From positions 62,001 through 126,000 of the forward strand of contig JAEPND010000001.1 in assembly GCA_017643585.1 (NCBI GenBank): a stretch of DNA of 64,000 bases, in the 5' to 3' direction. The stretch's first letter is position 1. Every line of letters begins with the position of its first letter. Under the pieces are notes generated by a model, which was not told where the DNA came from, made no database searches, and worked only from the letters and a program-made list of their open reading frames with translations. This document shows, in pieces, positions 34,586 to 43,766 of this stretch. Source of the DNA: Maricaulis sp. GTDB taxonomy: Bacteria > Pseudomonadota > Alphaproteobacteria > Caulobacterales > Maricaulaceae. The translations under genes were made by a program, and so were the position numbers.

Positions 34586-35176
34586 ATGGATTGGGCCCGG
34601 ACCGTACGGTCGCTTAGACAAAGACTGCGCCTGAAACAGGGTGCTTTCGCGCAGATGGTTGGCACCAGCCAGACCACGGTCTCTCGTATCGAAGGGGGGC
34701 TTGCCGACCCAACTCCCGAAATCATTGCGGCGCTGGAGAAACTGCGCAAGAACCCCGCCATTCGCAGCACGTTCGACGACTTTGTCGCCTCGATCGAGCA
34801 CAGCCCTTATCACTGCCTCCTGCTGGATACAGATAACGAGACCCTGCCGATCGAGACGATGAGCGAACCGATGCGTGCGCGCATCGGCGATGCGCGTGCT
34901 CTGGCCAATGTCCGTTCGGGCGAGGAGGTCACTCAGCACATTACTGCACTGATTGATCGCGGCTTCTCCAACGGGCGTATCGAGAGTGCGGTGGGAAGCT
35001 GGAAGGATGCTGGCAACCCGCCGCAATTCTGGCAGGTAGTCTACTCGCCCATGCGCGATGGAATCGGCTCCTGGTACGTCTATGCCACGCTGACACAGAT
35101 CAGCGAGACCGAGTATGAGGCCCATCGTGGCGAACACGATGGCGGCCTCATCATCACCAGCTACACACCCGACTAG
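34586..35176 (+). CDS. XRE-type HTH regulator with C-terminal sensor-like domain
   Basis: A 196-residue protein with the same architecture as the 23.6-25.5 kb array: an N-terminal Cro/C1 helix-turn-helix (AQMVGTSQTTVSRIEGG, about residues 22-40) and a C-terminal domain of about 120 residues. That domain (HSPYHCLLLDTDNETLP ... FWQVVYSPMRDG) has a beta-rich PAS-like pattern. Sequence is less close to the array members, so common descent is inferred from layout. It stands alone between the formate operon and the convergent korB, overlapping the korB end by four bases. Regulation of one of these redox operons is possible but unproven. Confidence 0.75.
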   Translation: MDWARTVRSLRQRLRLKQGAFAQMVGTSQTTVSRIEGGLADPTPEIIAALEKLRKNPAIRSTFDDFVASIEHSPYHCLLLDTDNETLPIETMSEPMRARIGDARALANVRSGEEVTQHITALIDRGFSNGRIESAVGSWKDAGNPPQFWQVVYSPMRDGIGSWYVYATLTQISETEYEAHRGEHDGGLIITSYTPD

Positions 35177-36225
35177 CGGTAACGGGCCTGGAGTTTGGCC
35201 AGCGCCTCGCTGCCCGGGCAAAGCACATCCTGGGAAATCGCATTGAGCGGCGTCGCCGGCAGGCTGTTGGCCGCATGCATATCCCCCATATCCTCGTTGA
35301 GATAGAGCAGGCCCGTGCGGATTTCGCCGGTGTCTGACGGCGTCATCAGCGTTTCGATCGCCTGGGCGCGGTCGCGCGGATCGTAATCGCTTTCGGTCTG
35401 GCGCAGGCGCAGCACGCCCCCGTCATGCAGGGTCACGCTCAACAGGCCATCCGCATCCGGCGCACCGGTGATCTCGTCAGCCTGGGCGACAAAATCCGTG
35501 TGCACCAGCGGATGGTAATACTTGTAGGTATGCGCATAGCTCTTGGTCGAGCCGGCGTGGTCATTGAACGTCACACAAGGCGAGATCACATCAATCAGCG
35601 CAAAACCCTTGTGCATCAGGCCGGCCTTGATCAGCGGGACCAGCTGGGACTTGTCGCCAGAAAAACCGCGGGCCACGAAACCCGCGCCCAGCGTCAGCGC
35701 CTGGATGCACGGATCGATCGGGGTCTGCTCGTTGGCGATCCCCTTCTTGGACTTGGTGCCGATATCTGCGGACGCCGAGAACTGGCCTTTGGTCAGACCG
35801 TAAACGCCGTTATTTTCGATCATGTAGAGCATGTTGAGATTGCGGCGGATGGCGTGGGCAAACTGGCCAAACCCGATTGACAGCGAGTCACCATCACCGG
35901 AGATGCCGATATAGTGCAGATCACCGTTCACGGCATTGGCGCCGGTCGCTACGGACGGCATGCGCCCGTGCACCGTATTGATGCCGTGCGACTGGCCCAT
36001 GAAATAGGCCGTTGTCTTGGACGAACAGCCAATGCCGGAGACCTTGGCCGCACTTTCCGGCGCGAGGTCGAGCTCCCAGAAGGCCTGGACCAGTGCAGCG
36101 GTCACGGAGTCGTGGCCACAGCCTGCACAGAGGGTCGACATCACGCCCTCATAATGGCGGATGGTCAGCCCCAGCTTGTTGGTGGGCAGGTGTTTGGAGA
36201 TTTTCGGTTTCGGCATCGAGGTCAT
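35173..36225 (-). CDS. korB: 2-oxoacid:ferredoxin oxidoreductase, beta subunit
   Basis: The thiamine-diphosphate subunit of a 2-oxoglutarate (or other 2-oxoacid):ferredoxin oxidoreductase; 350 residues. CAGCGH and GIGCSS provide cluster-type cysteines, and GDGDSLSIG with IENNGVYGLTKGQ is the ThDP-Mg site. The TKGQ sequence is typical of KorB-type enzymes. It starts two bases after the korA stop, so they are co-transcribed. With KorA it yields acyl-CoA, CO2 and reduced ferredoxin. 2-oxoglutarate is more likely than pyruvate given the two-subunit type, but specificity cannot be read directly. Confidence 0.92.
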   Translation of the reverse strand: MTSMPKPKISKHLPTNKLGLTIRHYEGVMSTLCAGCGHDSVTAALVQAFWELDLAPESAAKVSGIGCSSKTTAYFMGQSHGINTVHGRMPSVATGANAVNGDLHYIGISGDGDSLSIGFGQFAHAIRRNLNMLYMIENNGVYGLTKGQFSASADIGTKSKKGIANEQTPIDPCIQALTLGAGFVARGFSGDKSQLVPLIKAGLMHKGFALIDVISPCVTFNDHAGSTKSYAHTYKYYHPLVHTDFVAQADEITGAPDADGLLSVTLHDGGVLRLRQTESDYDPRDRAQAIETLMTPSDTGEIRTGLLYLNEDMGDMHAANSLPATPLNAISQDVLCPGSEALAKLQARYR

Positions 36226-36227
36226 GA

Positions 36228-38057
36228 CTACGCCTCCTCCGTCTCGCAATGCGCCGTGATGGCGTCGTAGATGAATTCCGGATTGGCCGGCATGCCCGCG
36301 TAATCGAGGATCGGAACCAGCTTGGTCTTGTCGACTGCTGTTTCGTTGATCAACAGCGTGCGCAGCTGGGCGTCGCGGTTCTGTTCGACGACAAAGATCT
36401 CGTCATGGGCATCCATGAAGGCCTCGATCTCGGAATTGAACGGGAAACCCCGGACGCGCAGGTAATTCAAGGGCTGGTCGGCCGCATTGAACCGGTCCAG
36501 CGCCTCGCGCACGGCACCGTCACAGCCACCGATCGAGATGATGGCCCGGCGGGTCGGCTTGCCACATTCCACGATCACCGGGCCCGGTACGGCGTCGGCC
36601 GCGCTCTCCCACTTGCGGGTGAGACGATCGAGCACTTCCTTGTACTCATCGCTGTCCTCGGTATAGCCGCCCTTCCAGTTATGGCCGGACCCCCGGGTGA
36701 AATATGCGCCCTTGGGGTGCACGCCCGGAATGGTGCGATAGGGAATATGATCGCCATCGCGATCCTCGTAGCGATAGTATTTGTCCATCGCCTCGAGATC
36801 CTCGGCGCTCAGCACCTTGCCGCGATCCGGGACATAGCTGTCATCCCAGTCCAACTCCTCGACCATCCAGTCATTCATGCCGATATCGAGATCGGTCATG
36901 AAGAAGACCGGCGCCTGGAAACGTTCGGCCAGATCAAAAGACAGGACGGACATCTCGAAGCACTCGCGCGGATCGGCCGGGTAGACACAGATATGCTTGG
37001 TGTCGCCGTGGCTGGCATAGGCAGCCAGCGTCAGGTCGCACTGCTGGGTCCGGGTCGGCAAACCGGTTGACGGACCGGCCCGCTGCACGTCGAACAACAC
37101 CACCGGAACCTCGCCGTAATAGGCAAAGCCGATGAATTCGCTCATCAGAGAGATGCCCGGGCCGGAGGTCGGCGTGAAGGCACGCGCCCCGTTCCAGCCG
37201 GCACCGATGGCCATGCCGATGGAGGCCAGCTCGTCCTCGGCCTGGATGATACAGAAATTCTTCTCGCCGGTTTCGGGGTCCACGCGGAACTTTTCGCAAA
37301 AGGCCTTGTAGCCATCCATCAGCGAGGTCGACGGCGTGATCGGATACCAGGCCCCGAACGTCGCGCCGGCATAGACAGCACCCAGACCGGCTGCAGTATT
37401 GCCGTCGATCATGATGTGACCTGCAGTCTTGTCCATCGGCTCGACACGCAGGTTCAGCGGCTCCGCATGTTTTTCGCGAATATAATCGAGACCCAGCTGG
37501 ATCGCTCTCATATTGGCTTCGATCAGGTGCGCCTTGGTGCCGAACATTTCCTCGACAAGGCCCCGGATGACCTCGACATCGATCCCGGTCAGCGCAGCGA
37601 CCGCACCGACATAGGCCATGTTCTTCATCAGCACGCGGGTGCGCGCATTATCGAACTCGGCATTGCACATGCGCGCCAGGGGCACGCCGATCGCAGTGAT
37701 ATCCTCACGCGCGTGCATTTCTGGCCGGGGCCAGGTGTCGTCATAGAGCAGCACGCCGCCGGGCGAGACCTCGGCCAGGTCCTGGTCATAGGTCTCCGCA
37801 TTCATGGCGACCATGAACTCCGTCGTCCCCGCGCGGGACTTGTAGCCGTCCTTGGTCAGGCGGATTTCATACCAGGTCGGCAGGCCCTGGATGTTGGACG
37901 GGAACAGGTTCTTGCCCACAACAGGCACGCCCATGCGGAAAATGGCTTTCATCAGAAGGCCATTGGCAGAGGCGGAGCCAGTCCCGTTCACATTGGCGAT
38001 CTTCAGAACGAAGTCGTTGACCCGCACGTCGGGCTGGATCTTGGCTACAGCATTCAT
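36228..38057 (-). CDS. korA: 2-oxoacid:ferredoxin oxidoreductase, fused gamma-alpha subunit
   Basis: A 609-residue subunit in which the gamma domain (residues 1-about 195, including NGTGSASANGLLMKAIFRMG) precedes the alpha domain (WYPITPSTSLMDGY, IQAEDELASIGMAIGA, PTSGPGISLMSEF, QRAGPSTGLPTRTQQCDL). This gamma-alpha fusion is typical of KorA of aerobic bacteria. It follows the FeS flavoprotein gene with a four-base overlap and precedes korB. The overlap and order suggest the three proteins act together, with reduced ferredoxin linked to NAD(P)H. Confidence 0.93.
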   Translation of the reverse strand: MNAVAKIQPDVRVNDFVLKIANVNGTGSASANGLLMKAIFRMGVPVVGKNLFPSNIQGLPTWYEIRLTKDGYKSRAGTTEFMVAMNAETYDQDLAEVSPGGVLLYDDTWPRPEMHAREDITAIGVPLARMCNAEFDNARTRVLMKNMAYVGAVAALTGIDVEVIRGLVEEMFGTKAHLIEANMRAIQLGLDYIREKHAEPLNLRVEPMDKTAGHIMIDGNTAAGLGAVYAGATFGAWYPITPSTSLMDGYKAFCEKFRVDPETGEKNFCIIQAEDELASIGMAIGAGWNGARAFTPTSGPGISLMSEFIGFAYYGEVPVVLFDVQRAGPSTGLPTRTQQCDLTLAAYASHGDTKHICVYPADPRECFEMSVLSFDLAERFQAPVFFMTDLDIGMNDWMVEELDWDDSYVPDRGKVLSAEDLEAMDKYYRYEDRDGDHIPYRTIPGVHPKGAYFTRGSGHNWKGGYTEDSDEYKEVLDRLTRKWESAADAVPGPVIVECGKPTRRAIISIGGCDGAVREALDRFNAADQPLNYLRVRGFPFNSEIEAFMDAHDEIFVVEQNRDAQLRTLLINETAVDKTKLVPILDYAGMPANPEFIYDAITAHCETEEA

Positions 38058-39883
38058 TCTGCGGCAACTCCTTCGGCTTCCTCGATGGCATGAGGAATGA
38101 AAATATCAGCGTCCTGCATGTCCCAGGCAGAGGTGGGGCAGCGCTCGGCGCACAAACCACAGTGAAGGCAAAGGTCCTCGTCCTTCACCATGACCCGGCC
38201 GGTATCCTTGAGCGGTTCGGAAACATAAACAGCCTGTTCGGCATTGTTCGCCGGCACGCGCAGGGTCTGGCGCAGATCCGCCTCTTCCGCGACCGGGACG
38301 ATCGACAGGCAGTCCACCGGGCAAATGTCGAGACAGGCGTCACACTCCTTGCAGAGCGGGGCATCGAATACCGTCTGGACATCACAGTTCAAACAGCGCT
38401 GCACCTCGGTGATGATCTGTTCGTCCGTAAAGCCGACCTCGACTTCCTTGCGACGATCCGCCAGACGCTGTTTCAGCTCGACCAGCGGCATTTCACGGCG
38501 GTCAGAAGCGTCAAAAGAGTTGGAGTACATCCACTCATTCACGCCCATCTTCGCAGACGTGAGATTGAGTCCGCGCGGCATGCGCTCGGCAACGTTCTCG
38601 CCCTGGCAATGCTTGTGGATCGAGATCGCGGCCTGGTGGCCATGCTCGACGGCCCAGATGATATTCTTGGGCCCGAAGGCGCTGTCGCCACCAAAGAACA
38701 CCCCCTTGACGGTGGATTCATGGGTCGTCTCGTCAACGATCGGCACGCCCCACTTGTCGAACTCGATACCGGCATCGCGCTCGATCCACGGGAAGGCGTT
38801 TTCCTGTCCGATAGCCAGGATGACATCGTCACACGGGATGATCTTGGAACCGGCAATCTTGGTATCCGTGATGCGTCCGTTTTCGTCGAGTTGATATTCC
38901 ATCAGCTCGAATTCCATTCCGGTCAGCTTGCCATTCTCGATGACAAAACGTTTTGGCGAATGATTGACCAGGATTTCGACATTCTCGTCCTCGGCGTCTT
39001 CCAGCTCCCACGGGGACGCCTTGAAGAATTCGCGCGGCTTGCGGGCCATGACCTTCACATCATCCGCGCCCAGGCGCAGCGAAGTCCGGCAACAGTCCAT
39101 CGCGGTATTGCCGACACCGATGATCAGAACCTTCTTGCCGATCGCCTTGGTGTGCTCGAACGCAACATTCTCCAGCCATTCGATACCGATATGGATATTG
39201 GCGGCCGCCTCGTCGCGCCCCTCGATCTTGAGGTCCTTGCCCTTGGGTGCACCCGAGCCGATGAAGACCGCGTCATAGCCTTCATCAAGCAGGCTTTTCA
39301 GGCTTTCAACGCGATGGTTGAGCTTGATCTCGACACCCATGTTCTCGATATAGCCAATCTCCTCGTCCAGCACCTCTTCCGGCAGGCGGAAGGCGGGGAT
39401 ATTGGAAATCATCAGACCACCCGGGCGGTGCATGGCCTCAAACACCGTGCACTCATAACCCAGCGGGGCGAGATCATTGGCCACCGTCAGCGAGGCCGGA
39501 CCGGCCCCCACCAGGGCGATCTTCTTGCCGTTGGTGGTTTCCGGCTTCTGTGGCAGCAGGTGCGAGACCTCGTCGCGATGGTCTGCAGCAACACGCTTGA
39601 GACGACAGATGGCGACCGGTTCCTCCTCGACCCGTCCGCGACGGCAGGCCGGCTCGCAAGGGCGGTCGCAAACGCGTCCCAGAATGCCCGGAAAGACATT
39701 GGAGCGGCGATTGACCAGGTAGGCTTCGGTGAATTTGCCCTGGGCGATCAGCCGGATGTATTCCGGCACGGGCGTGTGTGCGGGACAGGCCCACTGACAG
39801 TCCACGACTTTATGGAAATAGTCTGGATCCTTCACATCGGTCGGCTTCAAGATCCCCTCCCCCGGCGCTGAGACATCAGCCAA
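38054..39883 (-). CDS. GltD-like FAD/FeS oxidoreductase with C-terminal ferredoxin domain
   Basis: A 609-residue cytosolic electron-transfer protein. The N-terminal part has the GltD/DPYD-type cysteine cluster (CQWACPAHTPVPEY, then CDRPCEPACRRG). Two Rossmann motifs follow: IALVGAGPASLTVAN for FAD and VLIIGVGNTAMDC for NAD(P)H. The tail has two 4Fe-4S motifs (CKECDACLDICPVDC and CLHCGLCAERCPTSAW). It leads the korA-korB operon and probably couples ferredoxin from the oxidoreductase to NAD(P)H. The start is uncertain: the coordinates use the upstream TTG, but a TTG at 39850 preceded by GGGGGAGGGG looks better. No ATG is available nearby. Confidence 0.85.
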   Translation of the reverse strand: MADVSAPGEGILKPTDVKDPDYFHKVVDCQWACPAHTPVPEYIRLIAQGKFTEAYLVNRRSNVFPGILGRVCDRPCEPACRRGRVEEEPVAICRLKRVAADHRDEVSHLLPQKPETTNGKKIALVGAGPASLTVANDLAPLGYECTVFEAMHRPGGLMISNIPAFRLPEEVLDEEIGYIENMGVEIKLNHRVESLKSLLDEGYDAVFIGSGAPKGKDLKIEGRDEAAANIHIGIEWLENVAFEHTKAIGKKVLIIGVGNTAMDCCRTSLRLGADDVKVMARKPREFFKASPWELEDAEDENVEILVNHSPKRFVIENGKLTGMEFELMEYQLDENGRITDTKIAGSKIIPCDDVILAIGQENAFPWIERDAGIEFDKWGVPIVDETTHESTVKGVFFGGDSAFGPKNIIWAVEHGHQAAISIHKHCQGENVAERMPRGLNLTSAKMGVNEWMYSNSFDASDRREMPLVELKQRLADRRKEVEVGFTDEQIITEVQRCLNCDVQTVFDAPLCKECDACLDICPVDCLSIVPVAEEADLRQTLRVPANNAEQAVYVSEPLKDTGRVMVKDEDLCLHCGLCAERCPTSAWDMQDADIFIPHAIEEAEGVAAE

Positions 39884-40027
39884 AAAGCTGATTGCGTATC
39901 CATTCGAGAGGCATACTCACAACCAGCCCCCCCGTCGGGTCAAGGGGATTTCACCGGGCAACCAAAGTTTAGTTTGCGCTTGCGAGGCGGTCGCAACGCG
40001 CCGGGATGCGATGTGATCGTTAACAGC

Positions 40028-40312
40028 TCAGCCAGGCTCCTGGCGCAGATAGAGGCCTCCGCCAATCAGGATCATCGCCAGCATGACGACACCACCGCCC
40101 GCAAGGATCATGTCAGACGCCTTGTTGAGGGTGTTCTCACGTCCCGCAAATGAGAAGAGGAGGAAACTCAGAGGGAAGGCGAGATAACCGAACAGGACCA
40201 GGCGGCCACCGAGATCACTCATCCGGGCGCGCAATTTCATCGCGACGGCCAGAAACAAGAGGAAGCCAACGCCGGTCAGCAGGGAGAAAACGGGTTCGAG
40301 CAATTCTTTCAT
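40028..40312 (-). CDS. Small inner-membrane protein, unknown function
   Basis: A 94-residue protein with three hydrophobic segments (about residues 8-25, 33-52 and 66-84) separated by charged loops (KLRARMSD and AGRENTLNK). The ATG at 40312 is preceded by a strong AGGAGA; the longer frame to 40339 is less likely. The short C-terminal tail is charged (YLRQEPG). It lies alone, upstream of an outer-membrane protein on the opposite strand and downstream of the korA operon leader. I do not recognise the family. Confidence 0.7.
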   Translation of the reverse strand: MKELLEPVFSLLTGVGFLLFLAVAMKLRARMSDLGGRLVLFGYLAFPLSFLLFSFAGRENTLNKASDMILAGGGVVMLAMILIGGGLYLRQEPG

Positions 40313-40613
40313 GACAATCTCCTGATCCGGCGATGACATTAGCGCGAGCCGACCGGATCTGCCTTCCCCTGATCGGGGGAGAGGGGCTGTGTCCCAAGCC
40401 TCCGCGTCACGAATCCCGTCGCCTGGGCCGCCGCTCTGGTCGGCATTCGTGAGCCTTGCTCACAATCATGAAAGCTCACATGCACTTGATGAAACCGCGC
40501 GTTTGTGTGTCGAAGAGTGAGGTTTTTCTTCCGGTTAGCTGATTTGAATGTGATCTTGATCGCGCCCCCTTCTTGGGCCGCGCACCAAGCGCCATACCGA
40601 AAGAGGGATCGAC
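40313..40613. other. Intergenic region with hairpin GTGAGC-CTT-GCTCAC
   Basis: A 301-base gap between divergently transcribed genes without a credible coding frame. It holds a perfect 6-3-6 dyad at 40449-40463 and a CCCC-TGATC-GGGG hairpin near 40374. The dyad is repeated as a half-site (AGCTCAC) about 10 bases later. Promoters for both neighbours must lie here, but I cannot place their boxes reliably. Confidence 0.5.
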
Positions 40614-41288
40614 ATGAACAACCAAATCTCCACCGCCCTGCTGATCGCCATCGGCACACTAGGCATCTCCTCCACCAGCTTTGCGCAGGACGGCTTCTAC
40701 GTCTCCGGCGGGCTCAACAACACGACGATCGAACAGGGCCTGACCCGAAATACAGGCAGTAATGGCCCGACCACGGGACCGGCCGACGGCCCCAGCCTCA
40801 GCTCCAGCGATCGCGATACCGGTGCCGGCATCTTCCTGGGCCTGGGTTACAAATGGGAGCTGGACAACGACTATTTCACCGCCATCGAGATCTTCTATGC
40901 CGATGAAACGGCGGAGACGACGAACATCAACAATGTGCTGATCTCCAATGTCGAACTGGACCGCTCCTACGGCATCGATTTCCGCACAGGCCTGAGCGTC
41001 ACCGACCGCTTCGGCGTCTATGGCTTGGTCGGTGCCACGAACTACCGGTTCGACAGCAATCTCGCCTACACGTTCGCTCCGCCGACGGATTTTGTTGAAC
41101 AGGACGAATGGGCCCTGGTCTACGGTGCCGGCGCCGAGATTACGCTGACCGACCGCATTACCGGCTTCGGCGAATACCGCATCAGCACGGATTTCGAATT
41201 CGATACCCCGCGCGACAAGGGCGGTATTGTCAGCGACAATGAGCTGGATTTCGGCGGCCTGCGCACGGGCATCCGCTACCGGTTCTAG
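40614..41288 (+). CDS. Outer-membrane beta-barrel protein (OmpA/OmpW-like porin family)
   Basis: A 224-residue protein with a signal peptide ending SSTSFAQD. The mature part is a series of amphipathic strands with turns, for example GFYVSGGLNN, GAGIFLGLGYKWEL, GVYGLVGATNYRF and LVYGAGAEITL. It ends in RTGIRYRF, whose terminal Phe is the outer-membrane insertion signal. The pattern fits an eight-stranded surface barrel of the outer-membrane protein beta-barrel family. There is no OmpA peptidoglycan domain. The GAAAGAGGG ribosome site supports the ATG. Function unknown; it is a monocistronic gene. Confidence 0.83.
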   Translation: MNNQISTALLIAIGTLGISSTSFAQDGFYVSGGLNNTTIEQGLTRNTGSNGPTTGPADGPSLSSSDRDTGAGIFLGLGYKWELDNDYFTAIEIFYADETAETTNINNVLISNVELDRSYGIDFRTGLSVTDRFGVYGLVGATNYRFDSNLAYTFAPPTDFVEQDEWALVYGAGAEITLTDRITGFGEYRISTDFEFDTPRDKGGIVSDNELDFGGLRTGIRYRF

Positions 41289-41330
41289 CGAGTGGTGAGC
41301 CCGGTCGCATCCGCGGTCGGGCGCCCCACC

Positions 41331-42272
41331 CTAAAGCTCGTCCAGCGAGTGTTCATGGTCATGGGCCTCGGCGACGAGCCAGTCGATAAAACGCTGCGCA
41401 TGCAGGTCCAGAGGCCGGTTGCGAGCGGTGACAATGTGATAGGCAGAACGCAGCGGAACCGTACCATCCGCGAACAGGGCGACCAGTCGCCCCGCCGCCA
41501 GGTCATTCTGAGCCAGGGCCCGTTTGGCCAGCGCGACCCCGCGACCGGCAACGGCCGCATCAATGACCAGCGCGGACTGGTTGAACCGGACCCCGCCTTC
41601 CGCTCGCCCGCCCCTCACGCCGCGCGCCCGAAACCATGAGGCCCAGTCTGCACCATCGACATCACTCTCCGGAGAGGCATCATGCAGCAGCGTCTGCCGC
41701 ACCAGATCGGCTGGTGTCCGGACCGCCGAACCATCGCCTAGCAATTGCGGCGAACAGACGGGCAGGACTTCCTCGGTCAGCAATCGCTGTTCACTGAGAC
41801 TGGCATCGCCCCCCGGCCCATAGCGGATGCCCAGATCCGCCGCGCCGCCGGACAGGTCGACCCGCTCGCGGTCGGCCGAAATCCACACTTCGATATCCGG
41901 ATAGAGTTCCTGGAAACGAAACAGCCTCGGCGCCAGCCATTTTCCGGCAAAGGATGGCGCAACAGAGACGGTCAGACTGCGTCGCTGGGTGGGACTCCTC
42001 ATGGCCCGCACAGTGTCGGACAGACGCGCAAACGCTTCGCTGGCCAGTTCCGCCCCCGCCAGCCCGGCTTCGGTAAGCACCATGACGCGCCCCTGGCGCT
42101 CAAACAGCGCCTGGCCGATATGATCCTCCAGCAAACGAATCTGCTGGCTGATGGCCCCCGGTGTCACCGCGAGCTCTTCCGCAGCCTTGGAGAAACTCTG
42201 CAGGCGGGCGGCGACTTCAAACGCGCGCAGGGCGTTGAGCGGAGGGAGACGATCAGTCGACATCACTCCCAT
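41331..42272 (-). CDS. LysR-family transcriptional regulator, GcvA-like
   Basis: A 313-residue LysR-type regulator. The winged helix-turn-helix covers about residues 8-66 (LPPLNALRAFEVAARL ... SKAAEELAVTPGAISQQI), closest in style to GcvA. The effector domain is complete: LTVSVAPSFAGKWLAPRL and DLGIRYGPGG. A start three codons in, at 42263, is also possible. It is divergent from the sulfate-assimilation operon across about 100 bases, which contains AATATT repeats. LysR regulators often act on divergent genes, so control of cysG-cysIHK is the natural inference, although its sequence does not look like CysB. Confidence 0.88.
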   Translation of the reverse strand: MGVMSTDRLPPLNALRAFEVAARLQSFSKAAEELAVTPGAISQQIRLLEDHIGQALFERQGRVMVLTEAGLAGAELASEAFARLSDTVRAMRSPTQRRSLTVSVAPSFAGKWLAPRLFRFQELYPDIEVWISADRERVDLSGGAADLGIRYGPGGDASLSEQRLLTEEVLPVCSPQLLGDGSAVRTPADLVRQTLLHDASPESDVDGADWASWFRARGVRGGRAEGGVRFNQSALVIDAAVAGRGVALAKRALAQNDLAAGRLVALFADGTVPLRSAYHIVTARNRPLDLHAQRFIDWLVAEAHDHEHSLDEL

Positions 42273-42377
42273 ATAGTTTTTCTAAACTGAAAAGCCAATA
42301 TTCCTCGTTTGTATTCACTATGCGCAATAGAAATATTGATCCGGTCGCGCCACGAATGCGCAGGATCGGATAGTAAG

Positions 42378-43766
42378 ATGCGTACATTTCCAGCTTCCAT
42401 GCCCTTGGAGGGAAAAACGGTGATCGTCTCGGGCTTTGGCCTGATGGCGGAGCCGAAAGTGCGCCTTTTCAAGGCTTCCCCATGCCGATTGAAGTGGTTC
42501 ATCGGCGATGCCACAGATCCTGTTCCCTCGGATATCGCCCAATACGCCGAGATCATCCGCCGTGAGCCGACACGGAAGGATTTTCGTGGCGCGGCATTGG
42601 TTTTCATCGCCGGGGGCGAGGATGAAGCGATCGAGCGTCAGGCCGATGCGGCTCGCAAGGCTGGTGCCCAGGTCAATATCGTTGACAGTCCCGCCGCATC
42701 CGATTTCCAGACGCCTGCGATCGTGGATCGCGACGGCATCGTCATTTCCATCGCCTCGGGCGGCGCCGCGCCGGTTCTCTCGGTCGATTTGCGTGCCGCC
42801 ATCGAGCAACTCATTCCCGCGCGTGTCGGCGTCATCGCCGATCTGGCGCGTGAACTGCGATCGACGGTCAAAACCGTCTTCGAACGGTTTGATGATCGTC
42901 GCGCCTACTGGGAACGCGCCCTGCGCGGCAAGGCCCGCGACCTGGCACTGGCCGGTGACAAGTCCGGCGCGCGCCGAGAGATGTTGCGACAGCTCAATGC
43001 CCCTGCGCCGGAGCGCGCGGGTATTGTCCACCTGGTCGGGGCTGGCCCGGGCAATCCGGAATTGCTGACACTGAAAGCAGCACGCCTGCTGCGTGAAGCC
43101 GATGTGATCGTTCATGACCGGCTGGTCAGTGAAGAGGTACTGGATCTGGCACGCCGCGATGCTGCGCGCATCGATGTCGGCAAGAAACAGGGCCACCATC
43201 CGATCCCGCAGGAGCGTATCGAGGACATTCTCATTCGCGAGGCCCGCAAGGGGCAGCGCGTTGTCCGCCTCAAGGGGGGCGACCCCTTTGTCTTTGGTCG
43301 TGGTGGCGAAGAGCTTGAAACCGTGCGCGCCGCAGGGATTGATGTCGAGGTGACCCCCGGAATTTCCGCAGCCGTCGCGTGCGCCGCATCCGCGGGCATT
43401 CCGCTGACCCACCGCGATCACGCCCAGAGCGTGACCTTTGCCTCCGGTGTGGTCAAACAGGACGGCCCCGACGCCGACTACCGCATGCTGGCCGCGCCCA
43501 ATACGACCGGCGTTTTCTATATGGGCGTAGGCGCCTCGGCCCAGATCGAGAGCAAGCTTCTGCTGGCCGGACGCGATCCGTCCACGCCGATCGCCATCGT
43601 CGAGAACGGCACCCACGCCAATGAGCGCCGCCTGACCGGCACGCTGGGCGACCTCTCTGCCCTGGTCCAGCGCGAAACCGTCACCGGGCCGTCCATCATT
43701 TTTGTCGGCGAGACCGCCGCCTTCGCCAATCGCGCAGCCCAACCTGCGCTGGAGTACTCCGCATGA
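42378..43766 (+). CDS. cysG: Siroheme synthase (multifunctional CysG)
   Basis: Makes siroheme for the sulfite reductase two genes downstream. The 462-residue protein has an N-terminal dehydrogenase/ferrochelatase domain (about 1-205) and a C-terminal SAM-dependent uroporphyrinogen methyltransferase domain (about 220-455: VHLVGAGPGNPELLTLKA, LKGGDPFVFGRGGEE, GIPLTHRDHAQSV). The N-terminal nucleotide motif is unusual, SGFGLMAEPKVRLF instead of GGGxVAxRK, so NAD binding may differ. The ATG at 42378 starts close to the domain edge; the longer frame is likely non-coding. It ends in an ATGA overlap with the next gene. Confidence 0.93.
   Translation: MRTFPASMPLEGKTVIVSGFGLMAEPKVRLFKASPCRLKWFIGDATDPVPSDIAQYAEIIRREPTRKDFRGAALVFIAGGEDEAIERQADAARKAGAQVNIVDSPAASDFQTPAIVDRDGIVISIASGGAAPVLSVDLRAAIEQLIPARVGVIADLARELRSTVKTVFERFDDRRAYWERALRGKARDLALAGDKSGARREMLRQLNAPAPERAGIVHLVGAGPGNPELLTLKAARLLREADVIVHDRLVSEEVLDLARRDAARIDVGKKQGHHPIPQERIEDILIREARKGQRVVRLKGGDPFVFGRGGEELETVRAAGIDVEVTPGISAAVACAASAGIPLTHRDHAQSVTFASGVVKQDGPDADYRMLAAPNTTGVFYMGVGASAQIESKLLLAGRDPSTPIAIVENGTHANERRLTGTLGDLSALVQRETVTGPSIIFVGETAAFANRAAQPALEYSA

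Noticed and set aside
34534-34612. Direct repeat GTACGGTCG, once in the fhs-regulator gap and once at the start of the regulator gene
   Set aside because: Only nine bases, one copy inside coding sequence, and no further copies seen. Chance is a sufficient explanation.
38090-39871. A 593-codon open frame opposite the GltD-like oxidoreductase
   Set aside because: Antisense shadow of a well-supported FeS flavoprotein. The predicted product has no recognisable motif.
42318-43742. A 474-codon open frame opposite cysG
   Set aside because: Antisense shadow. The cysG domains on the other strand account for the region.
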